Shown here: positions 1 through 7,933 of the stretch, piece after piece
Numbering within the stretch: the stretch's first letter is position 1
How the letters are laid out: each line of letters begins with the position of its first letter
Assembly (NCBI GenBank): GCA_945947915.1
Contig: CAMEZQ010000006.1
Span: 1 to 64,000, forward strand
Source of the DNA: an uncultured Clostridia bacterium
Lineage (GTDB): Bacteria; Bacillota; Clostridia; Oscillospirales; Butyricicoccaceae
DNA length: 64,000 nt
Reading direction: 5' to 3'
Program-made: the position numbers and the translations under genes
Notes under the pieces: generated by a model
What the model saw: only the letters and a program-made list of their open reading frames with translations
Told to the model about the DNA's origin: nothing
The model's database searches: none

Positions 1-178
1 GCGTCCTGAAACTTGTGCGGCAGCACCACTGGAAACTGAAGAATTTGGAGAGGGGCTACTTTTACCGCACCCGATATATTGGAAATCAAAATATAGCAAT
101 GGACTCCCACTCTCGCCAGCAGGCGCCATTTTGCCCCAAAAGACACCCGTTCCGCCACCTCAACCGCCGATTGTTCCG
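1..178. other. Non-coding flank abutting a broken MATE gene
   Basis: No convincing gene is visible here. The MATE reading frame entering from position 421 stops at 179-181. None of the three minus-strand frames beyond it resembles the rest of a MATE protein. The sequence is less GC-rich than its surroundings, and a short motif recurs imperfectly (tgctatac near 190 and tgctatat near 97, read on the minus strand). It may be the end of an inserted element or a deletion junction, but the window edge prevents a decision. Confidence 0.4.
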
Positions 179-421
179 CTACGATAGTATAGCATTGGAA
201 AAGCCCATGGCCACGAAGGTGATGAAATGCAGCACGTCGCCGCCGATGGAAACGGCCGACAGCCCGGCGCTGCCCAGATATTTACCCACGACCACCATGT
301 CTACCATATTGTAGACGGCCTGCAGCAGATTGGAAAGAAAAAGGGGCGTGGCAAAAGCCAGCAACGCCCGGGGGACGCTGCCTGTTGTCAAGTCACGCCC
401 CATCTGTTTTTGAGATGCCAT
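179..421 (-). pseudogene. MATE family efflux transporter, N-terminal fragment
   Basis: This encodes the first ~76 residues of a MATE (NorM/DinF-type) cation or drug antiporter. It has the typical N-terminus (TTGSVPRALLAFATPLFLSN) and the first helices with the VYNMVDMVVVGKYLG segment, which line the central cavity in this family. The frame then ends in a TAG after about 80 codons, whereas MATE proteins are ~440-460 residues with 12 helices. A GGAGG Shine-Dalgarno lies before the ATG and a TATGAT -10 is visible upstream, so the 5' end is intact. The downstream sequence is not MATE-like, so I read it as an insertion- or rearrangement-truncated gene rather than a point frameshift. Confidence 0.7.
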
Positions 422-506
422 AGATCAGCCTCCATTTGCAAGCATTGATAATTAGTCACTTAACTATCATAGCACAATGCCAGATGCTTTGCAAGAAGCC
501 GCTGGC

Positions 507-1052
507 TCAAAGGGCGGCATGGCAGCAGATCACAGCGCCGTCATCCCACAGGATCGTGCCCGGCGCGTCGGCCCACACCACCAGCAGCTCGCCGCCCTCC
601 AGCACATGGCGGCGGCCCTCCAGCAGAAAGGCGCAGTCGGCCACCGGGTAAAATCCGTTGAAGCCCGGCTCCACGGGGCTGGACAGCGTGCGGATCTCCA
701 TGCGCCCGGCAGCGCCCTGCAGCATCAGGTTGAAATCGACGGCGCGCCCCACGCAGTGGGTCTCGATGCCGCCGGAAAATCCATAGGGTGCCTGCAGCGG
801 CCCCATGACCACCGGCTCCCGGCCGGGATGGGTCAGGGTAAAGCCTCCGGCCAGAGGCGTGATCCAACGATCGACGCCGGGCAGGGGCGTGAAGTCGCTC
901 TCCTCCAGCTCGACGGCCGCCGAACTGACCCGGATCTGAAAGCGCCGCTGGGCGTAGCTGCCGTCCTCGGGATAGAGATAGAGCTGGGTGGTCGTGCCGC
1001 CCGACCAGCGCGAGGTGACGTAATCTTCTTTTTTCAAATGCAGGATGCGCAT
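507..1052 (-). CDS. HutD/Ves family cupin-like protein
   Basis: A 181-residue protein with the HutD/Ves N-terminal signature (SRWSGGTTTQLYLYPEDG, ~residues 14-31), followed by the conserved FQIRVSSAAVE strand, the FTPLPGVDRWITPL segment and a double-stranded beta-helix pattern. HutD proteins are bicupins often linked to histidine utilisation in proteobacteria; their biochemical role is unsettled. No hut genes lie nearby, so a link to histidine cannot be claimed. The length is normal for the family. The start is supported by TGGAGG a few bases upstream. It is transcribed alone toward the broken MATE gene. Confidence 0.8.
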   Translation of the reverse strand: MRILHLKKEDYVTSRWSGGTTTQLYLYPEDGSYAQRRFQIRVSSAAVELEESDFTPLPGVDRWITPLAGGFTLTHPGREPVVMGPLQAPYGFSGGIETHCVGRAVDFNLMLQGAAGRMEIRTLSSPVEPGFNGFYPVADCAFLLEGRRHVLEGGELLVVWADAPGTILWDDGAVICCHAAL

Positions 1053-1147
1053 ATCTTTTCCTCCAATAATCCGCGGTTTTCTCTATCATACCACGTTCCG
1101 CACCCAAAAGATACGGCCGGAATGCCGGAAAAGCCCAAATGCATAAC

Positions 1148-1174
1148 AAAAAGGCCCTCTTTCGAAGGCCTTTT
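1148..1174. terminator. Hairpin with A/T-flanked stem
   Basis: An 8-bp stem AAAAGGCC / GGCCTTTT closes a ~10-nt loop. A-rich and T-rich flanks let it work in either direction. It lies upstream of the HutD-like gene, and its owner is unclear. Confidence 0.5.
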
Positions 1175-1341
1175 GTCATAGTGATGTGATTGAGGAATAT
1201 GAGCACTTGTTTTCTTTGATATCAATATAGCACCGGTTTTCCAAAAAAGCAAATACAAATATTGAATATGCTTTTTCCTCCCAATAGCTTTTTTCAATAA
1301 AAAATCCGCGGCGGTTTCTTTTTCTCCCGCGTGCAAAATGA

Positions 1342-1370
1342 TTGACAAACCGGGAAGACTATGCTAAAAT
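1342..1370 (+). promoter_or_regulatory. Sigma-A-type promoter for the tRNA-Ser pair
   Basis: A consensus TTGACA -35 and a TAAAAT -10 are separated by 17 bp and lie 16 bases before the first tRNA gene, as expected for a strong housekeeping promoter. Confidence 0.85.
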
Positions 1371-1386
1371 AGTTTAGCATCGTTGA

Positions 1387-1474
1387 GGAGAGATGGTCGA
1401 GTGGTTTAAGGCACCGGTCTTGAAAACCGGCGATGTGCAAGCATCCGTGGGTTCGAATCCCACTCTCTCCGCCA
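1387..1474 (+). tRNA. tRNA-Ser (anticodon UGA)
   Basis: An 88-nt class II tRNA. The acceptor stem GGAGAGA pairs with TCTCTCC, and CCA is encoded at the 3' end. The anticodon stem CCGGT/ACCGG closes the loop CTTGAAA, giving anticodon UGA. A long variable arm precedes the TTCGAAT T-loop. It is the first gene of a two-tRNA serine operon; the partner lies 40 bp downstream. Confidence 0.95.
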
Positions 1475-1514
1475 GCTTGCCCGTCTGGCGGATGACCCAA
1501 GTTTGATATTGTAT

Positions 1515-1604
1515 GGAGAAATACCCAAGTGGTGAAGGGGCTCCCCTGCTAAGGGAGTAGGGCGTGAAAGCGTCGCGAGGGTTCAAATCCCTCTTTCTCC
1601 GCCA
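1515..1604 (+). tRNA. tRNA-Ser (anticodon GCU)
   Basis: A 90-nt class II tRNA with acceptor GGAGAAA/TTTCTCC, encoded CCA, anticodon stem CTCCC/GGGAG around CTGCTAA (anticodon GCU, reading AGC/AGU), a long variable arm and a TTCAAAT T-loop. It is co-transcribed with tRNA-Ser-UGA and followed immediately by a rho-independent terminator. Confidence 0.95.
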
Positions 1605-1637
1605 AAAAAAGCAAGCCTTTGGGCTTGCTTTTTTCTT
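1604..1637 (+). terminator. Terminator of the tRNA-Ser operon
   Basis: AAGCAAGCC / GGCTTGCTT hairpin followed by a T tract, starting at the CCA end of the second tRNA. Confidence 0.85.
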
Positions 1638-1647
1638 GTCTTTTTTC

Positions 1648-1682
1648 AGCAAAAAGGCGGCAATACTGCCGCCTTTTTGTTA
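1648..1682 (-). terminator. Bidirectional terminator after the serpin gene
   Basis: Perfect GGCGGCA / TGCCGCC stem flanked by A5 and T5. Read on the minus strand it ends the serpin gene; it could also back up the tRNA terminator. Confidence 0.8.
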
Positions 1683-1710
1683 TATTTATTAAAAATATTC
1701 CCATTTGTTA

Positions 1711-2913
1711 TCAAGCAGCCGCATTATAGGTGCCCATCAGCAGCGGAATGGCCGTTTCGGTATCCAGAACGGCATACAGGAACGGATGGTCCAGCCGCAC
1801 CTCCGCATCGGGCTGCGCCGCCGGCAGAAGGCCGCCGGGGACTTCCGCGCCGGCCGCCGCGCCGGTCCCGGCCGGCCCCACACGCAGGCGGAACCGCTGG
1901 CTGACCTCCGACAGCCACAGCTTGCCGGCGCCCATCCGGGAGAAATCGGCCTCTTCCGGGTCGAAGGCGTCGGTCAGACCCATGGCCTGCAACGCGCCCC
2001 GCAGGCTGCCGCCGCCCGTCGTTTCAAAAACCGGCACCGTCACGACGGCGCTGCCCGCCTGCGCCTCTCCGGCCAGCCGGGCGATGCCGGCCGTCCCCAG
2101 CATACAGGCCAGGTCGGCAGGCGTCACGTCGGGATCTCTGGGCATCAGCAGCACCATGCAGGTGCTGCCGTCGTCGTAGGGCAGCACGACGCCGGTGGCC
2201 GTTTCGCCGTCGATGACCGGCCAGCTCCCCTGCCCCCGCATGAATTCCACGGTGCGCTCGCTGCCGTCGGCGCCGTAAAACACGCCGGCTGCCGTCTGCC
2301 CGTCAAAGGGCGTCTGCCAAACACCGCTGAACCAGACGGTGCCCAGCAGCGCCAGCTCGGTGTCTTCGGGCAGATTGCCCTCCAGATAGGGGTCGATCTC
2401 CCCCTGGGTCCGGTCGGCCGCCCAGCGGTCGACGGCCTGCCGCACGGCGTCGCTGGAGAGCAGCCCGGAAAAGATGTCGGCCCCGTAGCGGCCGCCCGCA
2501 AGGTCCAGATAGTCTTCGGAAAAGCTCACCTGCCCGCCGGTCCACACCGACAGATCCAGCCGCAGGCCGGTGGAGCCGGCCGTGCGCTGCAGGCGGACGC
2601 CCATGCGGTCGACGGCGGCGGCGATCTCCTCCGCGCCGGCGCCCAATACCTGCCCAAGCTGCGCCCGCGTTTCACCGGCCGACCCCTCGGCCGCCATGGC
2701 CAGGGCCAGATAGGCCGAAAGGGGCGACACCGCGGCGCCGCTGCCGCCGTCATCGATCAGCCGCAGCAGCACCGTGCTGAAATCATCGGAATCCCTGCAC
2801 ACCTCGGGCAGCTCCGGCGCTTCCCCGCCGTAGGGCAGCCCCGGGGCGCCGCAGCCGCCCAGCAGCGCCAGCAGCAGGCAGGCGCACACCACCGGCGCGA
2901 TTTTTCTGTACAT
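1711..2913 (-). CDS. Serpin-family protease inhibitor, predicted lipoprotein
   Basis: A ~400-residue serpin with an N-terminal type II signal peptide (hydrophobic stretch ending in the lipobox LLGGC, ~residues 16-20), so probably anchored outside the membrane. Serpin landmarks are the shutter-type AVSPLSAYLALAMAAEGSAG segment (~62-82), a breach/strand region with VWFSGVWQTPFD, a hinge-like GTGAAAGAEV before the reactive loop, and the C-terminal HPFLYAVLDTETAIPLLMG. The small-residue hinge is typical of inhibitory serpins, although Gly replaces the usual Glu at P13. The P1 residue and target protease cannot be read off. The start chosen is the ATG at 2911-2913: the upstream ATG directly abuts the AGGAGG ribosome-binding site, whereas this one is 9 bases away. 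Confidence 0.88.
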   Translation of the reverse strand: MYRKIAPVVCACLLLALLGGCGAPGLPYGGEAPELPEVCRDSDDFSTVLLRLIDDGGSGAAVSPLSAYLALAMAAEGSAGETRAQLGQVLGAGAEEIAAAVDRMGVRLQRTAGSTGLRLDLSVWTGGQVSFSEDYLDLAGGRYGADIFSGLLSSDAVRQAVDRWAADRTQGEIDPYLEGNLPEDTELALLGTVWFSGVWQTPFDGQTAAGVFYGADGSERTVEFMRGQGSWPVIDGETATGVVLPYDDGSTCMVLLMPRDPDVTPADLACMLGTAGIARLAGEAQAGSAVVTVPVFETTGGGSLRGALQAMGLTDAFDPEEADFSRMGAGKLWLSEVSQRFRLRVGPAGTGAAAGAEVPGGLLPAAQPDAEVRLDHPFLYAVLDTETAIPLLMGTYNAAA

Positions 2914-3054
2914 TGGCCTCATCCTCCTTTATTCCCGCCCCGGAAGACGGTCCTATTGTAAGTACAGCCCGTGCCGCGCCTTTGTTCCCGGGCCGGGCCC
3001 GGGATCCTGTAAACAAATTGTGACGCTTTCCGCCCTCCGGACGGAGGCGGAAAC

Positions 3055-3095
3055 AAAAAGATCCCCCGGACGCCCAGGGCGTCCGGGGGATCGGC
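3055..3095 (-). terminator. Terminator after the tautomerase gene
   Basis: A strong stem (CCCCCGGACGCC pairing with GGCGTCCGGGGG) followed by TCTTTTTGTTT on the minus strand, just past the tautomerase stop. Confidence 0.85.
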
Positions 3096-3097
3096 TC

Positions 3098-3349
3098 TTA
3101 GAGGAATTCCGCGATCTCTTCCTGGTTGAGATCGATGGGCACGGGCTTCTGGCCAACGACGATGTTCTCCTGGGGAATATTCAGCATGGCGTTGGGGAAG
3201 GCTTCCTTTTCGATGTCGAACATCGACACCGAAACGGCTGTCTCCGGCAGCTTGAGCTCCTCCATGATGAGGGCCTGGATCTTGTGGGCCAGGGCCTTCT
3301 TGGTCTCTTCGCTTCTGCCGGGGTACATCATGACAGCAATATGCGGCAT
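3098..3349 (-). CDS. 4-oxalocrotonate tautomerase-like protein
   Basis: An 83-residue tautomerase-superfamily protein. After Met removal the N-terminal residue is Pro (MPHIAVMMYPGRSEETK), the catalytic base of this family. The short beta-alpha-beta pattern and the C-terminal beta-hairpin (NIPQENIVVGQ) fit. Members are usually hexamers or dimers that isomerise keto-enol pairs, and many housekeeping paralogues have no known substrate. AAGGAGG lies 9 bases before the ATG. It sits between the serpin and pyruvate kinase genes and may be co-transcribed with the latter (gap ~56 bp). Confidence 0.85.
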   Translation of the reverse strand: MPHIAVMMYPGRSEETKKALAHKIQALIMEELKLPETAVSVSMFDIEKEAFPNAMLNIPQENIVVGQKPVPIDLNQEEIAEFL

Positions 3350-3405
3350 ACGTTTATCCTCCTTCTATAAAAAATAGATCTCTCTTTCTGTGGGACCGTC
3401 CGGCG

Positions 3406-4821
3406 TCAGTCGATGACGTCGGCGCGGATCAGATTGGTGGTGCCCGAGCAGCCGATGGGCACGCCGGCCGTGATGACCACCCGGTCGCCCTTGGCGGCGA
3501 CGCCCTCCTTGCGGGCCGTTTCGGTGCAGAGGGAGAACATGCGGTCGGTGGAGTCGGCCTGGCCGGTCAGATAAGCGCGGACGCCCCAGGTCAGGGCCAG
3601 GCTGCGGCGCACCCGCTCGGAGGTGGTAATGGCGGCAATGGGGCAGCCGGGCATGAACCGGGCGATGGACCGGGCCGTATAGCCCGAGGTGGTGGCGGCC
3701 AGAATGGCGCCGGCGCCCAGGTCGCGGGCCGTCATGCAGGCCGTATGGCTGATGGCGGCGGGGATGGTGTCGCTCTCGTTCTCCCGGCCGGCAAAGCGCT
3801 TCCAGTAGTTGATGGCGCCCTCGGCCTCCTCGACGATGCGGGCCATGGTGGTGACGCTCTCGATGGGATATTTGCCCCCGGCCGTTTCGCCCGACAGCAT
3901 GACGGCCGAGGTGCCGTCGAAGACGGCGTTGGCCACGTCGGAGACCTCGGCGCGGGTGGGACGGGGATTGCGGATCATGGAGTCCAGCATCTGGGTGGCC
4001 GTGATGACCGTCTTGCCCATGCGGATGCTCATTTCGATCATCCGCTTCTGCACCACCGGCACCTCATAGGCCGGGATCTCCACGCCCAGGTCGCCTCTGG
4101 CCACCATGACGCCGTCGGCGGCCCGCAGGATCTCCTCCAGGTTGTCGACGCCCTCGCGGTTCTCGATCTTGGCGATGATGCCGATATGTTCTCCGCCCAG
4201 CTCCCGCAGCAGCGCCCGGATATCCTCGATGTCCGAGGCACGGCGCACAAAGGACGCGGCGATAAAGTCAAAGCCCTCCCGGACGCCGAAGGCGATGTCC
4301 TCCCGGTCTTTGTCGGTCATGGACGGCAGGCGGATGGGACAGTCGGGCAGGTTGATGCTCTTGTTGTTGGAAAGCTGCCCGCCCGACTGGACGCGGCAGC
4401 GGATCCGCCGGCCCTCGATGGCTTCGACGGTCAGACCCACCAGGCCGTCGTCGATCAGCACCGTGCCGCCGGGCTTCAGTTCTTTATGCAGATCGGGATA
4501 GGTGACCGACACCATCGTCGCGTCACCAGCCACATCCTCGGTGGTCAGGGTAAACACATCCCCCTGCTGCAGGGTCACCGGTCCGTCGGCAAAGGCGCGG
4601 ATGCGGATCTCCGGCCCCTTGGTGTCGAGAATGGCGGCGACGGGCAGGCCCAGGCGGTCGCGGACCTTTTTGACCCGGTTGAGGGTGGCAAGCTGACTTT
4701 CATGGGTACCGTGGGAAAAATTGAACCGGGCGGCATCCATGCCGGCGCGCATCAGCGCTTCGATCTTTTCTTCCGTGTCGACGGCCGGGCCGACAGTGCA
4801 TACGATCTTAGTTTTTCTCAT
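3406..4821 (-). CDS. pyk: Pyruvate kinase
   Basis: Converts phosphoenolpyruvate and ADP to pyruvate and ATP, the last step of glycolysis. The 471-residue protein starts with MRKTKIVCTVGPAVDTEEK and carries the RFNFSHG substrate-binding region (~33-39), LDTKGPEIR (~65-73), the B-domain cap, the active-site Lys in IIAKIENREG (~220) and MVARGDLGVEIP (~245), and the potassium/ADP-site motifs. It ends after the regulatory C domain (TTNLIRADVID). It lacks the extra C-terminal PEP-utiliser-like domain of Bacillus enzymes. It is transcribed divergently from the thrE pair. Confidence 0.97.
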   Translation of the reverse strand: MRKTKIVCTVGPAVDTEEKIEALMRAGMDAARFNFSHGTHESQLATLNRVKKVRDRLGLPVAAILDTKGPEIRIRAFADGPVTLQQGDVFTLTTEDVAGDATMVSVTYPDLHKELKPGGTVLIDDGLVGLTVEAIEGRRIRCRVQSGGQLSNNKSINLPDCPIRLPSMTDKDREDIAFGVREGFDFIAASFVRRASDIEDIRALLRELGGEHIGIIAKIENREGVDNLEEILRAADGVMVARGDLGVEIPAYEVPVVQKRMIEMSIRMGKTVITATQMLDSMIRNPRPTRAEVSDVANAVFDGTSAVMLSGETAGGKYPIESVTTMARIVEEAEGAINYWKRFAGRENESDTIPAAISHTACMTARDLGAGAILAATTSGYTARSIARFMPGCPIAAITTSERVRRSLALTWGVRAYLTGQADSTDRMFSLCTETARKEGVAAKGDRVVITAGVPIGCSGTTNLIRADVID

Positions 4822-4887
4822 AATCTACCTCCGTTGGGTATGATCTTATTTCTGACTCTTCTTTACACAATCATCATACCTGAATTT

Positions 4888-4920
4888 TTACGCAAAATAA
4901 AGAGTTTTGCGCGTAAAATT
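4888..4920. promoter_or_regulatory. Imperfect inverted repeat between pyk and thrE
   Basis: TTTTTACGCAAAA and TTTTGCGCGTAAAA face each other across 7 bp in an AT-rich island between two divergent genes. The position suits a regulator site acting on either promoter. No regulator can be assigned. Confidence 0.35.
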
Positions 4921-4942
4921 TCCTTTACAGTGCATTTTCCCC

Positions 4943-4971
4943 TGTCTGTGCGCCCTGCGGCGTGGTATAAT
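4943..4971 (+). promoter_or_regulatory. Extended -10 promoter for thrE pair 1
   Basis: TGGTATAAT (extended -10; TATAAT at 4966-4971) with only a weak -35 (TGTCTG) 17 bp upstream. It lies 43 bases before the start codon at 5014. Confidence 0.6.
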
Positions 4972-5013
4972 GGGGCCATACAAGAACGGACTCTCTCCCG
5001 AAAGGAGCCATCT

Positions 5014-5790
5014 ATGGAAGTACGTCAGATCCCACCGCAGGACCCCGCCCGCATCGTCGCCTGCATCCTGGACATCGGCGAGCTGCTGCTGACCAGCGGA
5101 GCCGAGGTCATGCGGGTGGAGGATACCGTCAGCCGCCTGTGCGCCGCCTACGGCTTCGTCAAAAGCGATGTCTTCACCGTCACCTCCGATATCATCCTGA
5201 CGGCCACCGCCCCGGACGGCGCCGTCATCACCCAGAGCCGCCGCGTCCTGACCCGCTCTACCGACCTCAACCGGGTCGAGCGCATCAACGCCCTCTCCCG
5301 CCGCGTGGTGGCCGACCCACTGCCGGCCGACGCCTTCCGGGCGGCCATCGAGCAGGAGCGCCCCAGCATCGCCTACGCGCCCCGCACCCAGCTTCTGCTC
5401 TACGGCGCCATCTCGGCCGTCTTTTCCGTTTTCTTCGGCGGCGACGCCCTGGACGCCCTGGCCGCCTTCTGCTCGGGCCTGGTGCTTTTCGCCGCCCTGC
5501 AGACCGGCAGCCGCCTGCGGATGAACAGCATCCTGCTCAGCACCCTGTGCAGCGCCGTCACCGCCCTGGCCGTGGTGGGGCTGACCGCCTGCGGCCTGGG
5601 CCATCACGCCGACAAGATCATCATCGGCAACATCATGCTGCTCATTCCCGGCCTGGCCCTCACCACCTCCCTGCGCGACATGATCAGCGGCGACACCCTT
5701 TCGGCGCTGATGGGCTTCAGCGAGGCCCTCATCCGCGCCCTGGGCATCGCCATCGGCTCGGCCCTCATCCTGACCCATTTCGGAGGATAA
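5014..5790 (+). CDS. Threonine/serine exporter ThrE, N-terminal subunit (DUF1212), copy 1
   Basis: A 258-residue protein. The cytoplasmic N-terminus has the ThrE signature (LDIGELLLTSGAEVMRVEDT, ~residues 16-35, and the FVKSDVFTVTSDIILTA block). About five membrane helices follow, with the LIPGLALTTSLRDMISGDTL motif typical of this family near residue 210. In Corynebacterium ThrE is one protein exporting L-threonine and L-serine; in many Firmicutes it is split into this part and a small partner, as here. AAAGGAGCC lies before the ATG. The partner gene starts 4 bp after the stop, so the two are surely one operon. Confidence 0.9.
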   Translation: MEVRQIPPQDPARIVACILDIGELLLTSGAEVMRVEDTVSRLCAAYGFVKSDVFTVTSDIILTATAPDGAVITQSRRVLTRSTDLNRVERINALSRRVVADPLPADAFRAAIEQERPSIAYAPRTQLLLYGAISAVFSVFFGGDALDALAAFCSGLVLFAALQTGSRLRMNSILLSTLCSAVTALAVVGLTACGLGHHADKIIIGNIMLLIPGLALTTSLRDMISGDTLSALMGFSEALIRALGIAIGSALILTHFGG

Positions 5791-5794
5791 CGTC

Positions 5795-6244
5795 ATGCGT
5801 ACACTGATCGATATTCTCATGGCTTTTCTGGGCGCCGCCGGCTTTGCCATGGTCTTCAATGTCCACCGGGGCCGCCGGCTCTTCTGGACCGGCGTGGGCG
5901 GCGCCGCCGGCTGGATCGTCTATCTGTTGGCCCTGCGCCAGAGCGGCAGCGTCTTTCTGGCCATGTTCAGCGCCACGGCCATCATCGTCTTTCTCAGCGA
6001 GGTGCTGGCCCGCACCATCAAGGTGCCCATCATCATGCTGATGGTGCCCATGCTCATTCCCCTCATTCCCGGCGGCAGCCTGTATTACACCATGGACGCC
6101 CTGGTGCAGGGCGATTCGGCATCCGCCGCCGCCACCGCCTATTCCCTGGCCACCCAGGCCGGCGCCATCGCCGTCGGCATCATCGTGATGACCTCCATCA
6201 TGGGCAACTTCTTCACCTTCTATTACAAGTGGAAGAAGCGGTAA
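5795..6244 (+). CDS. Threonine/serine exporter ThrE, C-terminal subunit (DUF3815), copy 1
   Basis: A 149-residue, four- to five-helix membrane protein matching the C-terminal half of ThrE, with the LMVPMLIPLIPGGSLYYTMDALVQGD motif split around residues 84-109. It begins with a cytoplasmic MRTLIDIL, then a helix and the FNVHRGRRLFW loop. It is translationally coupled to the upstream subunit through the shared GGAGG at 5782. A bidirectional terminator follows. A second, clearly paralogous pair is at 10219-11465. Confidence 0.9.
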   Translation: MRTLIDILMAFLGAAGFAMVFNVHRGRRLFWTGVGGAAGWIVYLLALRQSGSVFLAMFSATAIIVFLSEVLARTIKVPIIMLMVPMLIPLIPGGSLYYTMDALVQGDSASAAATAYSLATQAGAIAVGIIVMTSIMGNFFTFYYKWKKR

Positions 6245-6283
6245 GGCGCCGGCCGGATGCCTTCTCTCCTTCTTCATCATCCA

Positions 6284-6316
6284 TTCAAAAAAGCCTGCCG
6301 TATGGCAGGCTTTTTT
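6284..6316. terminator. Bidirectional terminator between convergent genes
   Basis: AAAAAAGCCTGCC / GGCAGGCTTTTTT hairpin between the thrE pair (plus strand) and the phosphodiester glycosidase gene (minus strand). Confidence 0.88.
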
Positions 6317-6318
6317 AA

Positions 6319-7713
6319 TTATCTTTCGGTCACGATAAAGGCGTCGGGCAGGCGGCGGCCCTCTTCTTTGTTGGCGGCCGAAGGCTTTGTGATCTTCCGG
6401 CCGTTGTAATACATGATGCTGGAGGAGCCGCCGTCCAGGTTGCAGGCCTGATAGGCGCCGTAGCGCAGCAGCACGTCGGCCAGGTCGCCCATGGTGCAGC
6501 CGATGGAATAGCCGGGCTGCCGGCCGTCGACCACCAGCAGCAGCACCTGGCCGTTTTTGGTCTGGCCGATGGCGGTGCGGGGCGAGATGCCCCAGCCGGC
6601 CGAGCCTTCCACCATCTTTTCGCCGTCGAAGATCAGCGCCGGCTTGAACTCCACGGCGTCGCGCAGGTCGGCGCCGTCGCGGTAAATGCCGATCTGCAGG
6701 TTGTCGTCGTAATCGAAGCCGATGGTCTTGTTGTTGCCGCCGGCAAAATTGGAATAGGTCTTGCCGTCCTTGATGACCAGGCCGTGGACGATGCCGCCGT
6801 TGCCGTGGCCCTCCGGGTCGTAAAAGCCGCTGGCGTTGACGGCCAGCACGGCGTCGTTCTGCTGGGCGATGGTGCCGATGGTGGAGCCGACCTCGCCGAA
6901 GGAGGGCGCCAGCGCCACGCCCACCTGGGCGGCGTTTTTGACGATGGCCAGGCGGCCCTCATAGTCGCTGCCGGTCACCCGCATGATGGTGATGCCGTTT
7001 CTGGTGTCGATGGCCAGCACCTCGTCGCCGGCCGTGGTGAAGATGCCGGTCGCCGGCGCGCCGATGTCGGCCTGGTCGATGACCAGATAGCCCTCGCTGT
7101 CGATGCACCGGTCGCCGTTCTGCTCCATATAGGCCTCAAAGCTGTCCTGGTCGATCTCGCTGTACAGGTCAAAAAAGCTGCGGCGCAGCTTTTCCCACTT
7201 GGTCTTTTTATTGGCGCCCTTGAGGGTGCTGGTCGACCAGTGGGTATCGATCTCCTCCTGCTCTGTTTCGATGCCGGTACGGGTGCCCATGACCTCATCG
7301 ATGACGCTCCGGGGAATAAAGGCCGTGGCCAGCCACTGGTGGGTCATGGTGCCCATAGCCGTTTCGATATAAATATCCCGCCATTTGCGGATAAAGGGGA
7401 TATTGCCGTAGATGGCGATGCCATACAGCCCGGCGGCGCACAGCAGCAGGCAGAGGGCCGCGCGCAGGCGATGGGTCTTTTTCTTCCGGGCCGGCTTTTT
7501 CCGTTCCCGGGAGGTGGGCCGGCGCTGGGGCACGTCTGCGGCGGCCTGGCGCGTCCGGTCCCGGCTCCCGGCGGCCGTCTGGACGGGCAGCGTGCCGCCC
7601 ACCACCGACCGGTAGATCTCCCCGACGATGGCGTCGATCTCGGCGTCGGTCTTGCCCGATTCCTCTTTTTCATAGTCGTAAAAATCCCGGGGGTCAAACT
7701 CCTGTTCCTTCAT
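6319..7713 (-). CDS. Membrane-anchored phosphodiester glycosidase (NAGPA/DUF2233-type)
   Basis: 464 residues. An acidic N-terminus (~1-35) precedes a basic stretch (RERKKPARKKKTHR), one membrane helix (~84-102, LRAALCLLLCAAGLYGIAIY) and a large extracellular part. The C-terminal ~200 residues match the phosphodiester glycosidase fold (PF09992): AVNASGFYDPEGHGNGG (~294-310), GISPRTAIGQTKNGQVLLLVVDGR (~373-396) and the hallmark ACNLDGGSSSIMYYNG (~425-440). Relatives remove GlcNAc from phosphodiesters or act on cell-surface polymers; the substrate here is unknown. The start has GAAGGAGGG 8 bases upstream. Confidence 0.88.
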   Translation of the reverse strand: MKEQEFDPRDFYDYEKEESGKTDAEIDAIVGEIYRSVVGGTLPVQTAAGSRDRTRQAAADVPQRRPTSRERKKPARKKKTHRLRAALCLLLCAAGLYGIAIYGNIPFIRKWRDIYIETAMGTMTHQWLATAFIPRSVIDEVMGTRTGIETEQEEIDTHWSTSTLKGANKKTKWEKLRRSFFDLYSEIDQDSFEAYMEQNGDRCIDSEGYLVIDQADIGAPATGIFTTAGDEVLAIDTRNGITIMRVTGSDYEGRLAIVKNAAQVGVALAPSFGEVGSTIGTIAQQNDAVLAVNASGFYDPEGHGNGGIVHGLVIKDGKTYSNFAGGNNKTIGFDYDDNLQIGIYRDGADLRDAVEFKPALIFDGEKMVEGSAGWGISPRTAIGQTKNGQVLLLVVDGRQPGYSIGCTMGDLADVLLRYGAYQACNLDGGSSSIMYYNGRKITKPSAANKEEGRRLPDAFIVTER

Positions 7714-7866
7714 CTGCGGCCCTCCTTCCCGGTCGTTTTTTCCGTCAAACGATTATAGCACGGTTTGGGCCGCTTGTCACCGTCCAAGGCGTAAAGCTTT
7801 TGTAACGCCGCCGGACAATGCCTGCCTGTTTTGCCGGAAACCGCCGGGGAACTTCTGCCCCGGACG

Positions 7867-7894
7867 TTACAAAGCGGCAAAAATATGATAGAAT
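7867..7894 (+). promoter_or_regulatory. Promoter of the M24 peptidase gene
   Basis: TTACAA -35 and TAGAAT -10 with a 16-bp spacer, ending 40 bp before the ATG at 7934. Confidence 0.55.
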
Positions 7895-7933
7895 GGAAGT
7901 ACCCCAAAAAAATACATCCAAAGGAGCCTGCTT

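Noticed and set aside
1294..1652. Open frames on the minus strand across the two tRNA-Ser genes
   Set aside because: These are translations of tRNA complement (the familiar ERVGFEPTDAC and KRDLNPRD strings), not genes.
3745..5013. N-terminal extension of the thrE subunit by over 400 codons
   Set aside because: The added part is the complement of pyruvate kinase; the thrE promoter (4966-4971) and ribosome-binding site fix the start at 5014.
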